NCBI GenBank assembly: GCA_964058845.1
Contig: CAXKVR010000018.1
Location: 1 to 21,017, forward strand
Length of the DNA stretch: 21,017 nt
Direction of reading: 5' to 3'
DNA from: Carex sylvatica
Lineage: Eukaryota > Streptophyta > Magnoliopsida > Poales > Cyperaceae
The notes below the pieces were generated by a model. The model was not told the origin of the DNA and searched no databases. It saw only the letters and a list, made by a program, of their open reading frames with translations. The translations under genes and the position numbers were made by a program. Shown piece by piece: positions 1-9,025 of this stretch (the first letter of the stretch is position 1; each line of letters starts with the position of its first letter).

Positions 1-1360
1 AATTAAAAGATAAAACAAAGTAATAGAACGATAAAATCTAGGCAATGAGGCATAGCAATCCAATATAGAGGCCGCGGTCCGTCGTCTTGACTCATCCAGT
101 TCAGTCGCTGTCGCGCCGCGCTGTCTCGCTACCATTGCTCGTGAGAAGAGCAAGATTTCTTAATTTCTTTCTCCCTCGTTTACTCATTTATTGATTTACA
201 GAGAAGAAATGGCGGAACTAGATTTTTAATTTTCTAGATTTTTAATTTTTGGAGTTACGTTGGTTCTCTTTTTTTTGAGAGGAAAAGAGTCACGTTGGCT
301 GTCACTGTTGATTGTTAAAGAATTGATAGGTTTTAAAATGAAGAAACTTTGAACAAATGGTAAAATGAAAAAAACAAAAAGAAGAAGTGATATTCACGGA
401 TACCAATCAGATTGATATCTTTCCTTCTAGCGAAGAAGAAAAATTAGGAATATATTTTGGTCGTCGGCTGTCCGTGAATGGAATAATATTCATCTTTCAG
501 TCTTACGATTTTAATACATATAATTTTTTTTTTTTCGGGTCTTTTGGAATTTGGGGCCCAGTTGTCTTGTGCCTCGGTGGCAAGTCGAGTGTGTATCCTC
601 TGAGATATCTCATATTTTGCGTGACTGAAATGTCCAGTGCCTATCCGCGGATAGTGCAGGGAGCAGTACTATTTGAGCTTTGAGATTCGTGCAGAACGTA
701 CTTGAACAATTAAGATTTTTCAATAAGTCACGCAAAATATGAGATATCTGCGAATTCGGCAAGTCTTGGGTTCTAACAGTATGTGCTTAGGGCAATTTGA
801 AAGCTATTTGTGGATTGCCTCGCATGTTATGCGGTTTGCACGATCAGTTCCCCATCTTTTCCACTGCATATTATATCAAATACACATATTTACCGTATAT
901 GTAGAGCCCCATTTTAAAAGAATCGAGCAATAATGCACTGCAGATTCAATATCCCTTTGTTCTTTTTTCTTATTTAATCAAAATTGGTGCAGGTATTTAG
1001 GGTGTATCATCCATTTAGCTTTGTGGCTTTTGTCTATTTCTTTCTGTTAAGAAAATATCAGTTTTTCAAAACTTAAGCCTTAGATTTGGAAAACTGGTGG
1101 GAATTTTATCAAGCCGTTAGGTTTTGTCGAAGGCTTAAATTTGGACACAAAAGGTTGAATTCTTTGCCATGTGAAATTTAGATTGTAGTTTCTCCTAGAA
1201 TTTGAACATCAATCAGTTAAAACAGCAGAAAAACTACCAAGGGGTTGAAGTTCAGCATCAATATTACCAGTAACTAGGCGACTAGTTCCATACAAAAGCT
1301 TACAATCAAGTACTACTATCAGTTCTTTACTTCTTTATCTTTCTTTTGTTGCATTTAGCC
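1..1360. other. Intergenic stretch, no resolved gene
   Basis: No exon with family similarity is visible on either strand. A GC-rich patch at about 68-150 stands out from the AT-rich surroundings and could be a promoter or transcribed leader. On the plus strand it ends in a possible splice donor (GTGAGA near 141), but no matching coding exon was found. The minus strand is open from an ATG at 135 to the window edge (45 codons), which is too little to call. The 3' part (about 950-1360) is AT-rich and probably holds the 3' flank of the minus-strand gene that ends at 1361. Confidence 0.5.
603..749. repeat. Perfect 24-bp inverted repeat with palindromic spacer
   Basis: Positions 603-626 and 726-749 are exact reverse complements (24 of 24 bases; the left arm begins AGATATCTCATATTTTGC). 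They are separated by 99 bases. The spacer contains a perfect 14-bp palindrome, CTATCCGCGGATAG (641-654). The pairing does not clearly extend outward or inward, so this is either the ends of a small decayed foldback element or a hairpin locus. No target duplication is evident. Confidence 0.7.
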
Positions 1361-3838
1361 TCATGTACTTAGATTAATGACCTCATTAAGCAGCTTGTTT
1401 ATTGACAACTTCAAGTTGTCAGAAATAGACAACTCTTGAGGAATGGCGTCAAGGGCGTACAAAACGAGAAGTCTCGTAACATATGTGAGGATCACTTTCT
1501 CTTGCCTTTCAACTCTTTGGTTAGCAAATCTACATGAAGTCTTTACCTTGCATGACTCGCATACCTAAAAAAGTTGTGCAACAAAATATATAAATAAATA
1601 AATAAATACATCTTTTTTTTTTTAGAAGAAATAAATACATCACGATCAATTGGAAATGCATTGAACCAACACAGCAAATCTATTTCATCTCCAATTAATT
1701 AATGAGATTGAAATATCCTGTATTCATGAAAGTAATGAAGTTGTACATAATTAACCCAATCCCCTAAATCTTTAACCTTTCTTACTTTTTTTTTTCTTGG
1801 AGGACAGAGGGTTGGGATCAGCCCTAATCAATTGTTATTGTTCAATTAGAGAGGTGATGATGGTGCACCACGTCATTACTGATTGACATCAATTCTCGAT
1901 TGACAAACTGGCGCCACATAAAGAACATGTCATTGCCCCAATCAGCATTGTTAAATTTCCAAATGAGGGGCTTGATTATGCAAATGCAGTAGTTGAGGAG
2001 ACTAAACAACCAAAAAGACAAAATGATCAGGGGCCTAGTTAAAAGAGTCAAGGGCAAAAGCTCAGGGCCCAAAGACAGATTTTCTATTAACATTTTCATC
2101 ATTTGATATCATTATTGCATATATACTTGAGAGAAAAATATTGGCCCTCCAATTGCTGAATTTGGTTCAATCTATCCTGGAAGATTTTCTTTTGTTCAAT
2201 GAAGCACATACATTGGCTTCTCTGCTCAATTTCTTGGTGTGTATTTTTTTTTTTGGGGGTTTTCCTTGGTTTGACTCTAATCCCCATTTTCCTTTTGGTT
2301 TTCCTAAACCCTAAACCCTAAACCCTAAACCCTCAACATGATCTCCATATGAAGGTGTACCTGTATATCAAATTTTACATTTTTTTTAGCAGTTTTTTAC
2401 TATTTTTTCAGATAGGTAGAAAATCACTTGATCTAAAGATTCTAGACCTGCAAACGTAATGATTTTCTACCAATCTAAACAAATAGTAAAAAAAATTCAA
2501 AAAAATATAAAATTTAGTCAGAAAGTACATTTCATATGAAAATCATGTTCAACAGTGCAAATCGAATATTTGGTCTTTGAAAATGAAAATATTGATACAT
2601 AGTATGGACCAATCTGCGCATAATGCCATAGACTCACTCCGGAATCTCCTGATGAAGTACATTGATAATTTTGATAGATCATTCTTAAATGCAGTTGTAA
2701 TTTTCTGTAAAACATTACTTGGCCACAGTAATACCATTGTCCATATGTAGTGTTTTCTATTTAGTGCATTTGATATCGTTATTTCACGTCATGAACAAGA
2801 CTCTGATAAACTAGTTCAACCTCAAAGCTTCATATTGGCATCCTAGAACAACATCAGAATTTGGATTGGCAATAGAAAAAAACCATCACCACACTGTGGA
2901 GATGAAGTTACAATGGTTTCAATTATTGATATAAGACGTACGGTATTTTCTTCGATCCTAAAAAAAGAACGCAAGCACTTTGCTGCCATGACAGTTCTCC
3001 TTTCAACAGAGGGACAACCAAAGAGTGCGACCTGTTTCAATTCACCACCAGATAGCCACCTGAACTTCAACCAAGGATAGAAAAATACAAGGTATTTTAG
3101 CAAACAGGTCATAGGCATTAGACAAGATTAGCACAGTAATAGGCTACATGGAGAAATTCAAAATTACATTTACTTCAGTTTACTGCTAAACAGCAATTTG
3201 GTACTGCAGTGCAAAATATATTGGAAAAATTGTACTTATAAACCCAAAAGTTCTGCAATCAACTCTCTAGAAAAATATATAAAAAATCTCTTTGGCACAA
3301 AATTGGACAACCTGTGGGTTTGCAAAAGCTCCAAACTTGGGAAATCTGTTGAAAATAATTAGGACTTCTTGGATGATATTATAATAAACCCAAATAGGAA
3401 AAAGTTGGCCAGAACAAAGTACTTGGCAATTGGCTGATGCTTCAGACCAAGCTGTTCAGTTGCAGATTTCAGCAAATTCAGAGAGTACGAATTGCAAAGC
3501 ACCGGCTTTTCATAGTTGAAATCACCATCTTTCAAGCAACCTTCCTCCTTTAACCTCCTTAGAAAAGATGCCATCTCAGGCGACATCTCCCTCGGAAAGA
3601 TCGCATCGTTTGTCTTCTTTCCCACCGATTTCGAATCATACCTCGTCCGTCCTATTGGAGCACAGGTGGAATTTGCGGGCATATGGTTCCTCTCTTGCTT
3701 GCCGCTGGTAGCGCCATTAGATTGGCGTAGTGTTAAGAGATGAGAGAGGGTTTGAGTGGAGGAATAGAAGAGAGGAGAGAGGGTTTTAGACCGGATACGG
3801 CGTGTCTTGGAATAGAGAAGAAGAGAAGAGGTGAGCAT
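1361..3838 (-). CDS. VAR3/OZ-type four-cysteine domain protein, probably organellar (3 exons, 245 aa)
   Basis: Exons on the minus strand are 3838-3423, 3059-2942 and 1564-1361, giving 738 nt and 245 aa. Intron 1 (3422-3060) starts GTACTT and ends CAG; intron 2 (2941-1565) starts GTACGT and ends TTTTAG. All joints keep frame. The N-terminus (about residues 1-50) is rich in Ser, Arg, Leu and Thr with almost no acidic residues, as in mitochondrial or plastid transit peptides. The conserved part has MSPEMASFLRRLKEEG (85-100), WLSGGELKQVALFGCPS (140-156) and VCESCKVKTSCRFANQ (179-194), ending in a leucine-rich helical tail. From memory this resembles the region beside the RanBP2 zinc fingers in plant VAR3/OZ organelle zinc-finger proteins, but no zinc finger is present. 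Cys154, 180, 183 and 189 may bind a metal or cluster (inference). Four TGGGCC motifs upstream fit an organelle-protein gene. The exon structure is well supported; the function is not. Confidence 0.8.
1587..1633. repeat. TAAA microsatellite and poly-T tract in intron 2
   Basis: A short run of TAAA units and an adjacent T tract lie just upstream (in gene orientation) of the last exon of the VAR3/OZ-like gene. It is low-complexity sequence with no other visible role. Confidence 0.7.
2303..2333. repeat. Interstitial telomere-like repeat (CCCTAAA)n
   Basis: About four and a half units of CCCTAAA, the Arabidopsis-type telomere repeat, lie in tandem. They sit in the long second intron of the minus-strand gene, one base from the left end of a foldback element (2335). 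Short runs of this kind can be telo-box elements or marks of double-strand-break repair or insertion. The position inside an intron favours an insertion scar over a promoter telo-box. Confidence 0.85.
2335..2549. mobile_element. Foldback (long-TIR) MITE-like element, copy A
   Basis: The left arm begins AACATGATCTCCATATGAA and the right end, read in reverse complement, begins AACATGATTTTCATATGAA. The imperfect pairing continues inward for about 90 bp and includes AGATAGGTAGAAAATCA (2413-2429) against TGATTTTCTACCAATCT. Sequence to the right (to about 2620) also resembles copy B at about 4751-5090, so the element may be larger and cut on the left, where the telomere-like repeat abuts it. It lies wholly in intron 2 of the VAR3/OZ-like gene. 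No ORF belongs to it and no target duplication was found. Confidence 0.6.
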
Positions 3839-3892
3839 GTCTTTTTGCGGAAGTTTACAAGGATTAGGGGCAGTAGAAATATATTGCCTTTA

Positions 3893-4014
3893 TGGGCCTA
3901 TTTGGGCCTATTGAAGTTTCCAAGTTATAATTGGCAACAGATCTGGGCCTATTGTGACAGACTCTCTGTAATGCTATCACCAAATAATTTCCGGTCTCAT
4001 CTGATCTTGGCCCA
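3893..4014 (-). promoter_or_regulatory. Site II (TGGGCC) motifs upstream of the VAR3/OZ-like gene
   Basis: Four TGGGCC/GGCCCA hexamers (3893-3898, 3903-3908, 3944-3949, 4009-4014) lie 55-176 bases upstream of the ATG at 3838. Site II elements of this type bind TCP factors and are common in promoters of plant nuclear genes for organellar and ribosomal proteins (known). Their presence supports both the chosen start and the predicted organellar role (inference). Confidence 0.5.
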
Positions 4015-4126
4015 CTAATTCAGTTTGGGGAATGCCTTGCAACTAGAATTTTTTTTTTTTAAATAGAATTAGTTTTAAAGCTTTCAACAGATCAAATTTT
4101 CTTTACTCGTTTATTAGAAAAATAGT

Positions 4127-4533
4127 CTCCACCGATTCTAGAGATCGGTGGAGCAAAAAAATTAAAATATACACCGATCCATAGGATCGGTGAAGCAATT
4201 TTTCCACCTGCCATATTGACACGCACCACCATATTGACACGCACCAAGGTCATACAAAAACCCTCCACCGATCCACAGAATCGGTGTAGCCCCAAAAAAA
4301 CCCCTATGATCGGTGTAGAGAGAAAAAAACATGCTGAAAAAAATTAAAAAAGACCCCGTCGAGTGGATTTTTTAAAAGACCCCTCCTCCTATCCTACGGA
4401 TCGGTGTAGAGAGAAACAAATCAAATTTTCTGTGGCTTTCCTTTCCTGAGTGCGAAAATGGGTCAAAATTAGCTTCACCGATCCCTAGGATCGGTCTATG
4501 GATTTTCTTGCTCCACCAATCCCAGGGATCGGT
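4127..4533. repeat. Array of seven ACCGATCC-NNN-GGATCGGT palindromes
   Basis: Units lie at 4127-4153 (10-bp perfect arms), 4172-4192, 4266-4286, 4308-4315 (right half only), 4391-4406 (left arm decayed), 4477-4495 and 4515-4533. The core is ACCGATCC, about three variable bases, then GGATCGGT. Spacing ranges from about 20 to 80 bases, so this is not a simple tandem repeat. Loops differ (ATA, CTA, CAG), while the arms are kept. The array fills most of the Mutator-like element. Its role is unknown. Confidence 0.9.
4211..4246. repeat. 18-bp perfect tandem duplication
   Basis: The unit CCATATTGACACGCACCA occurs twice head to tail (4211-4228 and 4229-4246) between the second and third palindromes of the Mutator-like element. 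It looks like a recent local duplication. Confidence 0.9.
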
Positions 4534-4750
4534 AAAGACTGTTTTTCTAAAAACCGAGCAAAGGGGGCTTATTCTGTTGAAAGTTATAAAACTAATTCTA
4601 TTTAAAAAAAAATATGCAACTAGAGCTGGCAAAAAAGCTTGTCATTTTTTGTTATATCTGCAAAAAAGCTGGAAAAAAAACTTGTCATTCAGTTGCGGGA
4701 ATGCTATGTGATTTAAATCATATTAAATGTCATTTTTTGTAATATCTGGA

Positions 4751-5090
4751 TGGTATATTATATTTTTATTTTAAAAGTTCAAGTTGTCGATGTAAATCAT
4801 CCAACATGATCTTCATTATAAAAATATATTTACATACTAAATTTTACATTTTTTAGAATTAACTTTTTTTTAAATAGATGGAAAATCACCACTTTTAATT
4901 TTTGAATGATCAATTTTTAAATGTAATTTTCTATTTATCTTACAAAATTGTAAAATATTTTTAAAAATGGAAATTTTGATCTATAGCAATTTCACATGAT
5001 AATCATATTGAACTGTTTAAATTAATTATTATATCTTTAAACACGAAAATATTGATTTAAAATACAAACCAATATACATTATATTATACA
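4751..5090. mobile_element. Foldback MITE-like element, copy B
   Basis: The core (4803-5009) starts CCAACATGATCTTCAT and ends in the inverse form ATGATAATCATATTGAACTG. Like copy A it contains AAATTTTACATTTTTTAG, then AATAGATGGAAAATCACC, and ends with a CGAAAATATTGATTTAAAATACAAACCAAT-like tail, of which copy A has GAAAATATTGATA...GGACCAAT. The left outer part (from about 4751) resembles the reverse complement of the right flank of copy A, suggesting that the full element has very long inverted repeats. It is more diverged and more AT-rich than copy A. Boundaries are approximate. Confidence 0.5.
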
Positions 5091-5684
5091 TAGTAAATAG
5101 TTTCGATATCAAATATTACATTTTCAGTGCCAGTTGTCCAGCATGCTGTTTTTCTTGCAACGTACACACAGAAGGCTCCGCAAGAAATTTTGTGCAAGAT
5201 ATGCTGTTCAATTAAAGAAAATTTATTGGTACACGTAACAATGAAGGGAAGATAATTACCTGGAATATATTTTCAACTAATCAAAGCTTAAAGTAACCGC
5301 CTACTAAAATAAAGGAGAAAAAAATCTAGTAAGCTTTGAGTTTGTTGAAGTCACTAGGTTTATTATTTCTTCAATTTAAGTAGTGTTTCACTGGCTAATG
5401 ATGTTCTCCACAACATATTGAATGCTAAGCAAATATTAAAAAATCTCGAGTTGCCTTATATTTATAAACAATTTTAATTAATTAAGTTGACCAATATAAT
5501 TTATAATTGAGAATATAATAATAGATCATTTCAAATCAAGCACTTTCAACCAACCAAACAGCATGAGTCATGAGATGAAACAGTACATCTTTCTTTCTTC
5601 ATTGATAATTTAATCAAAACGCTTTGTACAAGACGAAATCAAATTGTTACCATGTAGAACGTTCTACTACTTACAATCAAATCG
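5091..5684. other. AT-rich 5' flank of the polyketide synthase gene
   Basis: No ORF of note and no clear mobile element. It presumably contains the promoter of the gene at 5788. The only structured site seen is the 14-bp palindrome at 5654-5667. A classical CHS-type G-box (CACGTG) was not found. Confidence 0.4.
5654..5667. promoter_or_regulatory. Perfect 14-bp palindrome GTAGAACGTTCTAC
   Basis: A perfect dyad about 120 bases upstream of the ATG and about 20 bases upstream of the candidate TATA box. The centre GAACGTTC has the head-to-head GAA-NN-TTC form of half of a heat-shock element, but a third GAA unit is missing. It could be the site of another dimeric factor. Regulatory function is inference from position and symmetry. 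Confidence 0.4.
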
Positions 5685-5693
5685 CTATTTAAG
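5685..5693 (+). promoter_or_regulatory. Candidate TATA box (CTATTTAAG)
   Basis: CTATTTAAG lies about 100 bases upstream of the ATG at 5788, which leaves room for a 5' leader of about 65 bases, usual for chalcone-synthase-like genes. A second TATA-like stretch at 5751-5765 is too close to the ATG to be preferred. Confidence 0.45.
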
Positions 5694-5787
5694 GCTGCAT
5701 TCTCAGTAAGATTATGCAGATTTCCAAACAGTTTCCCAAAAAGTTTTCCTTTATAGATATATTATTTTCTTAGTAGTATCCAACTGA

Positions 5788-7369
5788 ATGGAGCAGTTTG
5801 TGCAATCACAGAGGTCAAAAGGCCTTGCCACTGTTCTAGCAATCGGCACGGCACTCCCGCCCGTGTGTGTTCCTCATGATACATACCCTGACATGTACTT
5901 CAGGCTTACCAATAGCGAGCATCTTACAGACCTCAAGGAGAAGATGACCAGAATATGTAAGATCATTTTGCCTAATTATATTTTCTATTCAGTTCACTTA
6001 GACCATAACCACCAACAAAAATTTGGTCATTGAATTAATACCGTCCTTTGTCAAGAACCAGCCTTAATTTGATATACTGGTAAATGCAAATGTCCTCTGA
6101 TTTCACAACCTAGATAAGAGAAATTTTTTGTTGTAATAACAGAGGTTTGATTTGGGTGGCTTGATCTCTAACTCTCTCATTCAAAAAAAATATTATACTT
6201 CGTCCATTTGGTACCAGCAAAATGCGATGTAATGGACTGCGTTTCATATTATTGTGCCAATTAACATATAAAAATATATTATTAAAGTACCACAAATATT
6301 ATCCTAAGAATATTATAGGATTGAACGAAACACCTTACCAAGTTTAATCATATCTTAATTAATTGTAGGTAAAAGCACAACCATTAAGCAGCGCTATATG
6401 GGCTTGATGGCGAATGACGGAGAAATTTTAAAGAAGTATCCAAATATTGCCGACCACTCAGCACCATCTCTAGATGCCCGATGGGAGATTGTCTCGGAGG
6501 AAGTAGCAAAGCTTGCAAAAGAGGCAGCAACAGCGGCCATTGAGGAATGGGGCCAGCCTGTGTCCAAGATTACCCACCTCATCTTTTGCACAAATAGCGG
6601 TGCTGAGTGTCCAGGAGCTGATGTTCGGCTCGTGCATCTACTTGGCCTCCCTACAAATGTTAGGCGCGTCATGCTTTACTACCAAGGATGTCATGGCGGT
6701 GCAACTTCGCTGCGTATAGCAAAGGACCTTGCTGAGAACAATCACGGTGCACGTGTTCTTGTGGTGACTTCCGAATACATTATTCATGGGTTCCGTGGCC
6801 CTTCTGAATCTCACCCCGATGATCTCGTTTCTCAAGTTTTATTTGGCGATGGGTCTGCTGCCGTGATTGTTGGTGCAGATCCCGATTTAGAAGTTGAGCG
6901 CCCGCTCTATGAGCTCATCTCTACTAGAGAAACCATGATCTTGAATACTATGGATGCACTTGCAATGGTACCTCGGGAAGTCGGAAACCTCGTCACGTTG
7001 GCTCCTTCAATACCAAAGCACATCTCAGAAAATATCGGAGGTTGTGTCGAGGAAGTATTAAAGCCATTAGGTATAACCGATTTAAATTCTCTATTTTGGA
7101 TTGTGCACCCAGGAGGTCCTAAAATTTTAAAAATGGTTGAGGAGAAACTCGCATTGGAGAAAGACAAGTTTAACATGACGAGGAAGGTACTGACCGATGT
7201 TGGGAACTTGTCGAGTCCAACGGTATTATTTATAATGAATGAGATGAGAAAGAAATCAATTAGTGAAGGAAAGGCTACGACAGGCGATGGGCTCCAATTT
7301 GGTATGCTCCTTGGGTTTGGGCCCGGACTTTCCATTGAGGCTATTGTTCTTCGTTCAGTTCCCATTTGA
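5788..7369 (+). CDS. Type III polyketide synthase, chalcone synthase-like (2 exons, 389 aa)
   Basis: Exons are 5788-5956 and 6369-7369, with a 412-base GT-AG intron that splits a Cys codon (T|GT, Cys57). This is the conserved intron position of the plant CHS superfamily. The product has 389 aa, the same as alfalfa CHS2, and residue numbers match that enzyme through most of its length. Catalytic Cys164, Phe215, His303 and Asn336 are all present, as is the C-terminal GFGPG loop. Such enzymes are cytosolic homodimers that extend a CoA starter with malonyl-CoA units and cyclise the chain. Pocket positions differ from chalcone synthase: Thr132 to Asn, Met137 to Cys, Thr194 to Ile, Val196 to His, Thr197 to Gly, Gly256 to Met and Phe265 to Val; Ser338 is kept. 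The CoA-contact Lys62 aligns with Ser59. A product other than naringenin chalcone is likely (inference); the real substrate cannot be told. No stop or frameshift interrupts the gene. Confidence 0.95.
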
Positions 7370-7419
7370 TCTGCCTCCCTTAATCTGCATGCCCTGTTCG
7401 GTAAAACATGGAATAGGAG

Positions 7420-7425
7420 AATAAA
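7420..7425 (+). terminator. Candidate polyadenylation signal AATAAA
   Basis: AATAAA lies about 50 bases after the stop codon of the polyketide synthase and is the nearest canonical signal. Plant signals are loose, so the real cleavage site is uncertain. Confidence 0.35.
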
Positions 7426-7429
7426 AGAG

Positions 7430-9025
7430 AATTAAGGAATTAGGAATTGACAACTCTTCCACTCTATTCCACATGTGTTTGACACATTATTAATTGGAAT
7501 AGCTGTACTTTCTTTTTATTAAAATATGATAATTGTAAGAAATGACTCTTATAACTTTTGTTGAGTTTTGACCACAGCACCATATTTTGTTGCTCTTCTA
7601 TTTAGCTTAATTGAGGCAAAAGATTATAATTTTACAACAAAAGAAATTCTATTAAGTTGCTCACAAAATTTATCTATTAAGTCACAGCCTCAAATTTGAG
7701 GCAAAAAAATTCTATTTAATTAGCTGCTCATTTAATTCACAGTATCAAATAATATTACTGGTACGAGTCGTAGAATGACGACACTAGTCCAATTCAATAC
7801 ACATTAAACGATAAACTATGATAGCAATAAATATTAAACAACAATAAATTTAATCCAAATAAGCATTAAACAATAAACTAAAATAGTATAATAGATCTTA
7901 AAATAGCAATAAAAAATAAATACAAGAAGCGTTTACAAATTTAATTCCTATGGCTTCTTCGGTTTTGCATATTTTCCCACAGTGCATTTTTTATAGTTGT
8001 TCGCAACACATCTACAATCATAATTCGTCGTCATCATTGAATAACTCCATCAATCGTTCACTTGTCAATTCATCCATATTACCTACATAATATTAATGAA
8101 ATATATGCTCTTTAATATATTTATCCATCAATTCATCATTGAATAACTTAGGCACAACCTACCAGTTCTTGAGGGACAATTTGGGCACCTAGATAACTTC
8201 CTTTTGTGATTTTTGTGTAGAATAAAGTAGAGATCCAAATTTGATGTTCTTAGTATCAAAATTCTCAAGACATTGAGATCTACAACTAAGATTTATTTAA
8301 TATTTTTTTGGGCTTTCGAACTAGGTTGAATTTGGGGTCTTGTACATGGCAGTTTGTGTATTATAATTTTCAAAAACTAATTCTACACACTTGGTGGCGT
8401 TGGATCCCCTTATTGGTACCAGTAATATAAAAATATTAAAATTCAAAGTTAGATTTATTACTCTTATAAATTTACAATATATCAAAGTCAGATTTGTTAC
8501 TTGGGATAGATTAGGGACCAAAATGCTATATTTCATGTTTACTGGCATGATTTCTAGACAAAGACTGTCACTGATTTTTGATATTTTGAAGAATTGTTAT
8601 ATATATATATTTTTCTTTTGCGATAATTATTTATAAGAGGATATCAATTTTTATTTTGCATAACTTCATATCACCATATCACTACATTATTAGTAAACCC
8701 AATAGAGCTGACTTATTAGAAGTCTTCAATAAGTGAGAGATATTCCATGTTCCCAACGTCACATTTCAGAATGCACCAATTTTTCTGATACTGGTACAGT
8801 TAGGGTATGTATTATGCAAGATGTGGAGATCCCTGGGGCCATCTTGCTCTCATACTCTCCATTGTACATGTATCATTTCAAGTCATGAGTAGCCTTGTGA
8901 ACTTTCTGGAAATTTGAATCTTATGAATATTTCCCTGATAGTTAAATAGTACGTAATTCAGATTTATAAATAGTATTGCTGTAGGTGTTTGGAAAACTTT
9001 AATATCATCTCAATATGGTATCCAA
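7430..9025. other. AT-rich intergenic DNA, no gene seen
   Basis: No exon or intact element was recognised. Visible details are diverged direct repeats of the type CATTAAACNATAAACTA (about 7803 and 7863), a second pair beginning CAAAGTNAGATTTNTTAC (about 8443 and 8483), and a short AT dinucleotide run near 8599-8612. A short open stretch on the minus strand near 8030-8085 reads MDELTSERLMELFNDDDEL before a stop. It could be a transposase relic but is too short to assign. Confidence 0.4.

Larger units (their letters stand above)
4048..4614. mobile_element. Mutator-like nonautonomous element (MULE-MITE) with palindrome array
   Basis: Both ends carry inverted repeats of about 41 bp (4048-4090 and 4574-4614). 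They share a T tract, then AAATAGAATTAGTTTTA and CTTTCAACAG, with two mismatches over the last 39 bases. The element is flanked by a perfect 10-bp direct repeat, TGCAACTAGA (4038-4047 and 4615-4624). A 9-11 bp duplication with long terminal repeats is typical of Mutator-like elements. There is no transposase ORF, so it would be mobile only in trans. The interior is an array of short palindromes plus an 18-bp tandem duplication. The terminal T tracts are unusual. The element lies between the divergent VAR3/OZ-like and polyketide synthase genes. Confidence 0.8.

Noticed and set aside
1..135. Minus-strand frame open from an ATG at 135 to the window edge
   Set aside because: Only 45 codons, no recognisable motif and no good splice donor.
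387..933. Two short plus-strand open frames
   Set aside because: Non-homologous, one without a normal start, low-complexity Phe-rich composition, and they cross the inverted repeat.
1842..2287. Minus-strand open frames in intron 2, one with a QFVNRE stretch like the family motif FVNQ
   Set aside because: Only four residues match, and the true motif was found at 1564-1361.
2894..2941. A 48-base GT-AG intron that would join exon 2 of the VAR3/OZ-like gene to a short tail ending at 2843
   Set aside because: It is shorter than normal plant introns and the tail has no family similarity. Splicing to 1564 restores the expected cysteine motif in frame.
4127..4533. Repeat array resembling a CRISPR array
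   Set aside because: Plant nuclear DNA; the units are palindromes unevenly spaced inside a transposon with clear ends.
6110..6200. Possible SINE tail in the polyketide synthase intron (CTCTCTCATTC then A8)
   Set aside because: Only a tail-like fragment; no pol III boxes or duplication.
7391..7560. CCCTGTTCGGTAAAACATGG, similar to hAT-type MITE ends, after the polyketide synthase
   Set aside because: No matching opposite end or target duplication found.
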